Source of the DNA: Nematostella vectensis
Taxonomy: Eukaryota > Cnidaria > Anthozoa > Actiniaria > Edwardsiidae
Assembly: GCF_932526225.1 (NCBI RefSeq)
Contig: NC_064044.1
Span: forward strand, 4,581,747 to 4,645,746
Reading direction: 5' to 3'
DNA: 64,000 bases
In this document: positions 56,956 to 64,000 of the stretch, one piece after another
Position numbering within the stretch: the first letter of the stretch is position 1
Layout: every line of letters starts with the position of its first letter
Program-made: the position numbers and the translations under genes
The notes under the pieces: generated by a model
What the model saw: only the letters and a program-made list of their open reading frames with translations
The model's database searches: none
What the model was told of the DNA's origin: nothing

Positions 56956-57856
56956 AGCGGAGCCAGCGCGGAGCTTCATAGGTATAGAAATTGGTCATAA
57001 ATTAGGCGACTCAAAAATTGTGGTCAATGACGTCATGTCACACGCTGTCAGCTATCTGTACCACTCACGTGACCATGCGACCAGGTCAGCTAATTGATTG
57101 ATCGCTCTAAACCAATAAGAGACTAGTTCCAGCAAGAACCGGGGGGGGGGGGGGGGGTACGGGGGGAATTAAGTCTTTTCTCTGATTTTCCACGAACAAA
57201 TGACGGAATACATGATTTTAGAAACGAATTGACAAGAAAAAGTATTTAATTGAGAGAATGCAACTGATTAGCCAGTCAAATGGCCGTATGAAAATGAGAA
57301 TTTGAAGGATATTTCTGTCTAAGGAACTGCTTTGTACTTTTACAAGCTGGGAAAATCTTTCCTGTCGCGGTATATAAAATCGTGCAAGGGGAATTCGTGC
57401 ATCATCAGTCAAAAACCCTGTGAATTCCCACGAACTTTTACCTTTTAACACTAAAAAATATTATTCTTCGGAATAAAAACGTGTCCCAGGTAAATAGAAA
57501 ATCGCAAAATAAGTCCAAATAGATGAACCACCGAACGATGAAGTAAATATCAAAGCCAATTTTTCAAACAGTTTTCTGCGCGCGCGCTGACGTGCACTGG
57601 AATGACGCCATGAGCCCGCGCTGTTGTGAATTTTTTTTTGTCCTTAGCGTTTTGCGTTTTTTGAGTAGAATTATAAATAATTTTATAAAAGAAATAAAAT
57701 ATTTTTTGTGTGCTTTCGTCGAGTTTTGAAAACCTCGGTGTTTGTTTGGGGGATTCTCGAGCAGATGTTGTTATTATGGATCTTTTTTTTTATCCTCAAA
57801 TAAAGTTATAGTCTAGAAACTCTTTTCTTCAGGTAGGCTGGTAGGCTGGCTCCGCT
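56956..57856. mobile_element. About 0.9-kb element with AGCGGAGCCAGC inverted ends, in the last intron of locus E2
   Basis: Sister of 40760-41667 with the same ends. It has a run of G (57140-57157) not seen in the other copy. Confidence 0.5.
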
Positions 57857-57895
57857 TTTAGGCAGTGCCTAAATCTATACATTATGTTTACTTAC

Positions 57896-58138
57896 CTTAA
57901 TCACACCATTCACGTCTTGGTAACTCTGCCACTGATCTCCCCTCAGACTGTACTCCACACTGTACATGTGTCTTACCTTAATCACACCATTTCCGTCTTG
58001 GTAACTCTGCCACTGATCTCCCGTCAGACTATACTTCACACTGTACATGTGTCTTACCTTAATCACACCATTTCCGTCTGGGTAACTCTGCCACTGATCT
58101 CCCGTCAGACTATACTTCACACTGTACATGTGTCTTAC
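57896..58138. repeat. 81-bp tandem repeat: F5/8C exon end with splice donor, three extra copies
   Basis: Exactly 243 bp, three units, all in frame. Same unit as in locus D. Loci A, B, C and E1 have only the single exon end. Confidence 0.92.
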
Positions 58139-58680
58139 CTTAATCACACCATTTCCGTCTGGGTAACTTTGCCATTGATCTCCCGTGAGACTGTATTCAA
58201 CGGTGTACTCAGTCACCCACTGGATATAACTTGATCCTTTCGGACGCCCCTGCGTTGCAACATGGGTAACCCATGTGACTCGGCCCAGGTCCACCTGCAG
58301 GTACTCGCCTTTTTGATTAATCTTGGCTGCCCATGACCCCCAGCGTTTGCCACTAACTGCTTGGTTATTCAGACGTCCATAATAAGGGCTGTAGTTTGCA
58401 TGATTTTGTGACGAAGCCGTGATACTCGAGTCAGGAATGCTGCCATCTTCCATTCCCAGAGGGTGCTGCTTCTTAGCGCAACCTGACAAGTTTCAAGGAG
58501 TGGCAAACCGCTGTTATTGTTCTAACTATACTTATATACACACCAACAGTAAGTACGTCAACACTGAATGTGTCGGTTGATATTGACACTTCCTCGCAAA
58601 CGTGTTTCTGTCATGTTTTATTGGGCAGGGTCTATGCAGTATACACTTGTTGTCTTTTAAGTCCTTACGATCCATCTATT

Positions 58681-58870
58681 TTATAGACAAATTCGTCGTT
58701 GCGCGACCTCGGTGAATCCAAAATCCTCTCTTTTGGGAATAGCGCGTAGTGAGACACAAGGGGGCGGTTTGTCTGGTTGATTGTTTGGTTTGATTGACTA
58801 CGGGCTATTCCCAAACGAAGTAAATAATTTTGGAATATGGCAGTTCGCGCAACAACGAATTCGGCTATAA
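58681..58870. mobile_element. Fold-back element of about 190 bp
   Basis: The left arm (TTATAGACAAATTCGTCGTT) and right arm (complement of TTATAGCCGAATTCGTTGTT) pair imperfectly over about 60 bases, each ending in TTTGGGAATAGC or GCTATTCCCAAA near the centre. No ORF. The following 58871-59618 holds no recognisable gene. Confidence 0.6.
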
Positions 58871-59618
58871 GACGCCCTTTTCACTTCCTTTTCTGGAAGC
58901 CCAAATATGGCGGCCTAAATGGATTATGACGTCATCATTCAAGTCTCTCGGCTTTTACCGCAGGGAAGATATATTTTTCGCTTTATCCCATTGACTTCTG
59001 GCTATTTTTGAGCTGAATTTACAAAAGACATTGTGGTCAAGCATATAACGACGACAAAAAGACGAATACTCTGCCGGTTTTCTCGGCAATGGAAAATCGT
59101 GTAGCGCTGAGGTTTGAGCTGGTTGGACTCCAACTATCTGTGAGGATGTCGCCGAGTGTGTTTTTCAGGACGGAACGTGAGGTATCTACAAAATTACTCG
59201 ACTACCTCACTTCGTTCTGGTAAAAGTTCAAATTGTGAATCTTGAGTTTTGAAAGAGGCGCTTAGTAGCTCTTTCAATTGAAATGGCATTAAAATCGGCC
59301 TCGAGAGCAATAAATGCGTCCATTGTTGTCGAAAAAAGTAAAAAAAAATTCCATCAAAACATCATTTTTTGGCGTATTTTTAAACTTTTTCAATATTTCT
59401 CATGGACTCGCACTTTTTCATTTTCGATCAGCATCTTTCTCCACGCGGTAACAAACGTGCCGAGGATGACTGGAACGAGGGGTTTACGTCATATCAGGAA
59501 CGGAAGTGACTCGCACATTTTCAAAACAGCGTTCATGCGACTTCTACAAGACCATAGCGAAACCAGTGCGATTTATTACAGATTTTTTACGTAGAAAAAA
59601 GGTTTTTGATCGACGAAA

Positions 59619-59981
59619 ATGCCCAATCGGTGCATTGTATTCGGTTGTGGCAATGTACCGTCGCAAAAAGAAGGGATATCCCTGCATCTGATACCATTTT
59701 ATGGTGACGACCGACCCGAGGCAAAGAGTCGTAGAAGGCGCTGCATCGATTTCGTGAATTCTAAAAGACAGGCAAAGTGGAATCGAGTATGGAAGCCAGG
59801 TACAACTGCATCGATCTGCTCAAAGCACTTTTTGCCGAACGATTGTCCAAACGTGTATGCTGGTGAGGTGAGGAAAAAGCGGCTGAAAGTAGACGATTTC
59901 GGCGTGTTTGTTTGGCCGACCGTGCATATGAGAAGGGCAGATGAGGAGAAAGCTCCCCCAACAAAACGCACCAAAAGAATG
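59619..59981 (+). CDS. THAP-type zinc-finger exon
   Basis: ATG at 59619. The protein begins MPNRCIVFGC, then has KWNRVW near residue 50, SICSKHF near 66, and FVWPTVH near 97. The C-x4-C ... C-x2-H pattern with the conserved Trp and Pro marks the THAP C2CH DNA-binding domain. About 24 bp after WPTVH-RR the exon ends at ATG/GTGAGT (donor at 59982). THAP domains occur in host transcription factors and P-element-type transposases; nothing here decides between these. The next exon is not certain: the P2X7-like gene at 60821 is downstream on the same strand. Confidence 0.78.
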
Positions 59982-59996
59982 GTGAGTTGATATCTA

Positions 59997-60152
59997 TATT
60001 TACAAATTTATATCTATATTATATCTATATTATTATATCTATATTATATTATATATTATATTATTATTATTATATATTATCATTATATTATTATTATTAT
60101 TATTATATTATGTTATTATTATTATATTATTATTATTATATTATTATTATTA

Positions 60153-60250
<98 letters not shown>
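59997..60250. repeat. (ATT)n and TATAT-rich microsatellite
   Basis: Long ATT run from about 60060 to 60250 preceded by TATCTATATT units. The 89-codon frame over it is low complexity and is not a gene. Confidence 0.95.
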
Positions 60251-60251
<1 letters not shown>

Positions 60252-60284
60252 CGTAGGGGTTAGGGAATTGAAGTTGGGAAATAA

Positions 60285-60322
60285 AGCTGACTCCGCTTTT
60301 AGGCAGTGCCTAAATCTATATA
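60285..60322. repeat. Short dispersed repeat (element end)
   Basis: GACTCCGCTTTTAGGCAGTG and the following CCTAAATCTATATAT match the right ends of the elements at 41667 and 57856. The stretch 60323-60820 is otherwise without a recognised feature. Confidence 0.6.
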
Positions 60323-60820
60323 TCTACGGTAAACATAGGGCGAGAAATAAGATTATGAGATTATTGAAAAATAAAAAAAACAACTTGTATACAAGACGTG
60401 TGTAGTCTAGTGTTGTGTTTATGTTTACTTTTTGCATGTTCTCTTAAAGTGGCTCTTTCACTTCTATAGACACCTGAATAGCCTTAAAATATAATTATTG
60501 ATCTCATATCCATCGAAAAAATCACTGAAACCCATCAAAATATCTTTTTTTGGTGATTTTTCAAAATTCCCGCTTCTTTACACTTTTTTGCTACACCCTA
60601 TTCGCTGTCCGACAGCATGTAAATCGGCTCAATACAATTAGCCAATCATAGCGAGGTAAAAACAATTGGCTTTCCATCCACTTCCGGTTGTGACGTCAAA
60701 ACAGGAACCCAAAATCTCACACTTCCAAGTAGTTCTTAGTTACTAGCAGTACGGATAGCTTTGAGCTAGAGAAAAATAAGATACGATCTCCTTAAAAACG
60801 TGCTATTTTTATCGCAAACG

Positions 60821-62008
60821 ATGTTAACTGATGATGATTCGTCCACTGCATCATCATCTGCTTATAAACCGAGTTCCAATCAGATACGCATGAGTTTGAG
60901 CCGGGCGCTGGACCTTCGAATCAGATAGAAAGTGACTCGGAATCGGAAGAGAACGGATACGCTGGTGAGCCATTAGCCGATCCAGAATGGCTGCTCACCT
61001 ACAAAACTGAACAGGAACAAAAGAGAGAGATGGAAGAAGATCTCAATAAACGACTCACAAAAGCACGAGATGGCGAATGGTACGAACTACTCGGTAGTTG
61101 GAATCTCATACTTCGTTGCCTTTGACCAGTTAGGTCGATGAGTTGTGATACCAATACTGACCTATCTTTTTTCACTAGGTGTAAATACGAAAATTGTAAC
61201 ACGGAATTCGTAAGAAATATTAACGAATGTTATTGCTGTACCGAGTTTGAAGGCTGCGTGGAAACACTGCAGAGCGATCTTGTTGTACAAGATTTAGAAC
61301 CATGCACTTAACTAAAGTGCGTAACCGAACACCCAGGATTTGCTCCGGTGTGCCTAGAGAAATGGAGCCTGAGAATAGCAGCAAAAAAGTTGCGCCGAAG
61401 AGATAAGGAAACATACAAGCAGACCGGGACAGAAGAAAGGTATGTATTCCTTTTAGAAGCGCAATTATTATTCACTGGCTACTTGGCGCGTTTTGCTTTT
61501 CCTTCTAATTTGTTCTTTGTTATGATATGGCATTGATAAACCAAGTTCTGATCCGCGCAAACACCAAAATCATTCCTTTTGTAAAAATAATAATTTCTAT
61601 TCATATCTAATTTCTTTAAGACACAAAATTTATTCTACTCTTGATGCTTTTGCTGGAACTAAAAAGCCCATTACTAGCTTTCATGTTAGAGTTCGTGATT
61701 AGGGTACACATGGCGCCAGCTCTGTAATATCATGTTCTTGTTGCATAAATCAAATAGATAAATCATGTTCAATTAGATCTCGTCTTGTATGTGATTTTCC
61801 CTTGAAATCTATTCCACCTGTAACCGCTGTTCGCTTTTATTACAGACTGCTCAGGGCTTTAGCCTACAGGGAGTTTACTAGGCTAATTTATGGAATCATG
61901 GGAAGGAAAAGAATTCCACTACCTGCATGTGCATACCATGCCATACGCCGGACATTTCCAATGGCTGAAGATGATGACGGTGCTGGTTTTGAACTAAGAG
62001 ATGATTAA
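60821..62008 (+). pseudogene. P2X7-intracellular-domain-like gene, three exons, two lesions
   Basis: Exon 1 (60821-61079) starts MLTDDDSSTASSSAYK and, after a frame change before about 60890, continues THEFEPGAGPSNQIES, an acidic stretch and REMEEDLNKRLTKARDGEW. Intron 61080-61178 (GTACG to TTTTTTCACTAG). Exon 2 (61179-61439) gives CKYENCNTEFVRNINECYCC and CVTEHPGF, PVCLEKWSLR. Exon 3 (61846-62008) gives AYREFTRLIYG, RKRIPLPACAYHAIR and FPM. These are the zinc-binding cysteine and YREFTxLxxG motifs of the P2X7 C-terminal domain family, which also exists as stand-alone proteins in invertebrates. Exon 2 has an in-frame TAA at 61309-61311, just before the KCVTEHPGF segment. With the frameshift this suggests a pseudogene or assembly errors. 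It could also be the 3' part of the THAP gene. Confidence 0.7.
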
Positions 62009-62455
62009 TTCCCATTTATTTTCGTTGTTCATTGATTTGGATATTGGAATTATTTCCATGTGTATGTTTTATTTATTATTGGTGCTTTCAGTAAAAGAAA
62101 CTCTCCCACATTGTTATCGATCCAAGTACAAATCGTTATAAGGTGGTAGGCAAAGACAATGCTTTTTCTTTACATCAATTTCAGCTGCCAGTTATTTATT
62201 TATTTTTAAGTGCAAATAACTAAACAATGAATTCTATTTCTATTTCCTTACATATGTTTAAAAAATTTAACCCCAGATTAATTATAATAAATTGAATTTT
62301 TATAGCTGACAGTCTACAACACATTTCACAGAATGTAGAGTGGTTGTCATTAATCCATGAATCAAGTGTACATACGATATTTACTTGTATAAGCACTGCA
62401 GCACTCTTATTATTTTCTGCCTTATAATGAGCAAAGCCTCTATCTATCTCTAAAT
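62009..62455. other. No gene seen between the P2X7-like gene and the zinc-knuckle exon
   Basis: AT-rich DNA. AATAAAAG-type strings occur but no clear polyadenylation arrangement can be assigned. Confidence 0.3.
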
Positions 62456-62577
62456 CTATTTTTGATTTCTTGGACAGGTGGAGATATTCTTGTGACCTTT
62501 CATAGGAAAATGGCAAGTGGTGCACTGTCTCTCTTTGCTTCTTACAGCTGCTACTTGTCTTGGGGGTTCTAAAGAAA
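62456..62577 (-). CDS. Terminal exon with a zinc knuckle
   Basis: On the minus strand an acceptor (TTTCACTTTTATAG, ending 62578) is followed by a phase-1 exon ending in TAG (62458-62456). The frame reads SLEPPRQVAAVRSKERQ and then CTTCHFPMKGHKN with TCPRNQK before the stop. The CxxCxxPxxGHxxxxCP pattern resembles the zinc knuckle at the end of some transposon-related and nucleic-acid-binding proteins. The upstream exons are not identified, and the Polinton insertion lies on that side. A 101-codon frame in another register here is a shadow. Confidence 0.45.
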
Positions 62578-62726
62578 CTATAAAAGTGAAAGACTGGAAT
62601 TAGTTAAATATTTTTTACCCAACCTCATGCATAAATGTTTAACTTGCCAAAGACACATGGCTAAGATATGGCTATATGGCTTGTCTATACACATATGCTT
62701 TTGAGTTCAATCATAATTCTGTACTG

Positions 62727-62870
62727 CTAACCAGTAGAGTAGAAAGAGAGATGCACGGTTTGCTCACCGGCTTCCGGGACGGCTTGCGTCGGGCAGTCCA
62801 ACGTCTCGACGGCCGGGAGGTCGGCGGCGCCCCCCTCGAGAAGACTCTCAAAGTATTCGTCGCTCATCAT
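62727..62870 (-). CDS. Small acidic ORF overlapping the ATPase stop
   Basis: It starts MMSDEYFESLLEGGAADLP at 62870, with ATGA overlapping the TGA of the ATPase gene, a compact viral-type junction. The last dozen codons probably lie in host DNA, so the natural end has been lost. Function unknown. Confidence 0.35.
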   Translation of the reverse strand: MMSDEYFESLLEGGAADLPAVETLDCPTQAVPEAGEQTVHLSFYSTG

Positions 62871-63469
62871 CGTTCGACTAGGGCGATGGTATAAGGGTGA
62901 CGCAAGCAAAACTCTAACTTCGAGAACTTTTTCGTCTTGAGGGCCTTCATGTACTCTTTCATCTTCTCCTCTGAAAGCTCCGCGCCGTAGTCATGCAGGA
63001 TAGCTTTCATGTCCGCCTTGCTCGGGGTATAGAAGACCACCAGGGCCGCGATGTTCTCGCGGAACGGCTTCGTGATGCTGGTGAGCTGCTGCGTGATCAC
63101 CCACACGCTAATACCCACGTGGCGCGCGCTGAACGCCAAGTTGACGAGCTGGTCAGAGCGCCTCTTCACGTCTTTCGAGGCCGCACAGTCGTCGAGTATG
63201 ATTAGCGTATTAGTGCCTTCGAAGAGAGCGGAGACAAACCTCAGCAGTATGTCGATCTGACCCGCCTCAGGTACGATGACAAACAGACGATTGTCGCCCT
63301 CGCCGAAGCCGTCGTATGTTTTGTTGTAGACAAAGGTGGGGCACATGAGTACGATGTAGTCAAACTTGCCCCGGAAAGGGCCGCACAGTCGGTCCACTAC
63401 GAATTGGGTCTTCCCGCATGACGTCCGGCCCACGATGAGAGCGTTAAATGGGACGTTTTTCGGGTCCAT
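62867..63469 (-). CDS. A32-like DNA-packaging ATPase
   Basis: 200 codons, ATG at 63469, TGA at 62869-62867. Walker A is VGRTSCGKTQF at about residues 13-23 and Walker B is TLIILDDCA at about 88-96. A later ARHVGISVWVITQQ segment fits the sensor region of the FtsK/HerA-type packaging ATPases found in Polintons, adintoviruses, virophages and related large DNA viruses. The length fits the family. The frame is intact. In the virus-like life cycle the enzyme would drive DNA into capsids. Confidence 0.85.
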   Translation of the reverse strand: MDPKNVPFNALIVGRTSCGKTQFVVDRLCGPFRGKFDYIVLMCPTFVYNKTYDGFGEGDNRLFVIVPEAGQIDILLRFVSALFEGTNTLIILDDCAASKDVKRRSDQLVNLAFSARHVGISVWVITQQLTSITKPFRENIAALVVFYTPSKADMKAILHDYGAELSEEKMKEYMKALKTKKFSKLEFCLRHPYTIALVER

Positions 63470-63488
63470 ACCGCTCCGGCGTATGTGC

Positions 63489-64000
63489 TCAGTATTGTAT
63501 GGACTCTAGCTGTCCGTTCATAAGGTTCATCGGGGCGTCGACCACTACAAACACGTGACAGTTTACGCTACCCGAGCCGCCTGCCGTGCGTTTTATCTCG
63601 AGGTGCACACCGTCGCGGGTATTGACCAATCGGAGACCACCCCCATGGATGGCGCTGTCGTCCGTCGTTCGAAGGTCGATCCACAGAGCAAATTTGTTAT
63701 CGCCATAGAACGACTCGGGGCCGATTGCCGGGGCGGCGGGCGCTCCGCTGTGCCCCCCCGGGGAGGGGCGGACGAACCGCCTTTTCGCCTCCCTCCAGAA
63801 ATCCGTGGGGCGCAGGCCCTGGCTGAAGACTTTGTTTGGCGTGCCGTCGATTGTAACGCGAACGCTCTTGATGTCGGGGTACACGAACTTCTCAGAGTCG
63901 CGAGTCCCTGCCGTTTATGGCTCCACGAAGAGGAGCAGCAGACCACTCATAGACCTTCGCGGCAGGTTGACACTCTCGTTGATTATGCTGTCCGTCCCTT
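63489..64000 (-). pseudogene. C-terminal part of a double-jelly-roll major capsid protein, interrupted
   Basis: The minus-strand frame enters from the window edge (SVNLPRRSMSGLLLLFVEP), meets an in-frame TAA at 63917-63915, and then runs on from DSEKFVYPDIKSV to the stop at 63491-63489. Features include GTPNKVFSQGLRP, IDLRTTDDSAIHGGG and CHVFVVVDAPMN near the end. These are reminiscent of Polinton-type major capsid proteins, and the place just before the ATPase gene supports this. Only the C-terminal part is in the window. The stop suggests an old, inactive copy. Confidence 0.65.

Larger units (their letters stand above)
56671..58482 (-). pseudogene. Locus E2: F5/8C gene without exon 1 or exon 2, with tandem exon-end copies
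   Basis: The F5/8C main exon starts at 58482 (acceptor GTCAG) and can end at the first donor (58139) or at one of three later copies, the last at 57896 (donor GTAAGTAAAC). The terminal exon is 56814-56671. The domain is complete (YYGRLNNQAVSGKRWG, YLQVDLGRVTW, RYVRI, FYGC). Beyond 58490 the block sequence continues only briefly: the exon-2 stretch is missing between GGTTGATAT and CTCGCAAACG near 58575-58596, and no PAN exon follows. The locus is therefore probably a fragment at the edge of the duplication. Confidence 0.65.
15955..58490. repeat. Tandem segmental duplication carrying six PAN/F5-8C loci
   Basis: Blocks of the same order recur left to right: 32-bp satellite, a conserved spacer, the F5/8C terminal exon, the F5/8C main exon, exon 2, exon 1 (PAN), a spacer with palindromes and hammerhead-like motifs, and a tyrosine-recombinase relic. 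B and C blocks are offset by 6,884 bp over long stretches. The loci are A (16522-22902), B (27322-29694), C (34206-35094), D (40474-44508), E1 (50005-52386) and E2 (56671-58482). The C-D spacer and the E1-E2 spacer are near-identical over about 4 kb. Confidence 0.9.
62750..64000 (-). mobile_element. Polinton/Maverick (adintovirus-like) insertion, partial
   Basis: From about 62750 to the window edge the DNA turns GC-rich and compact, with back-to-back minus-strand genes: a capsid protein end, a packaging ATPase and a small ORF. The sharp change in composition at about 62745-62755 marks the probable junction with host DNA. Terminal repeats cannot be checked because the other end is outside the window. 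Confidence 0.75.

Noticed and set aside
63593-63946. 117-codon minus-strand frame starting MVCCSSSWSHKRQG
   Set aside because: It is an alternative frame of the capsid gene. The motif-bearing frame runs through 63489-64000.

Overview
The window reads as animal nuclear DNA, most likely from a cnidarian and probably a sea anemone. I infer this from short phase-1 exons, GT-AG introns, a small secreted PAN + F5/8C (discoidin) gene family, a WAP/Kazal inhibitor gene, and a mixed load of LINE, Penelope-like, tyrosine-recombinase and Polinton elements. No species call is possible without a search. No rRNA or tRNA gene and no CRISPR array was recognised.

1-5.8 kb (minus strand): a secreted protease-inhibitor gene assembled from six exons, all joined in phase 1: signal peptide, WAP, two 39-bp proline-rich mini-exons, WAP, Kazal (the last runs off the window). 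Two large minisatellites lie in its introns: a 30-bp array of about 50 copies in intron 1, and a 66-bp array of about 30 copies in intron 2. Each 66-bp unit copies the end of the WAP exon with its splice donor.

5.8-16 kb: no host gene seen. It holds degenerate minisatellites, a 242-bp inverted-repeat element, a decayed LINE split by a 780-bp TIR element that carries a zinc-finger-like ORF, and a 2.3-kb satellite of 32-bp units that is itself duplicated as a 1,019-bp higher-order repeat.

16-58.5 kb: a tandem segmental duplication holding six related minus-strand loci (A, B, C, D, E1, E2). The full form has exon 1 (signal peptide + PAN/apple), exon 2 (acidic linker) and a two-exon F5/8C domain. 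Only B looks complete. A has a LINE inside its F5/8C exon. C has lost exon 1 and has a stop in exon 2. D has the same exon-2 stop plus eight extra 81-bp copies of an exon end with its donor. E1 has a stop in its F5/8C exon. E2 has no exon 1 or 2 and carries three extra 81-bp copies. Spacers hold the 32-bp satellite, tyrosine-recombinase relics, Penelope-like sequence with hammerhead ribozyme motifs, long palindromes and a 3.2-3.3 kb TIR element present at two places.

58.5-64 kb: a fold-back element, a THAP zinc-finger exon, a damaged P2X7-intracellular-domain-like gene in three exons, a minus-strand zinc-knuckle terminal exon, and the edge of a GC-rich Polinton/adintovirus-like insertion (packaging ATPase and the end of a major capsid protein gene with an internal stop).
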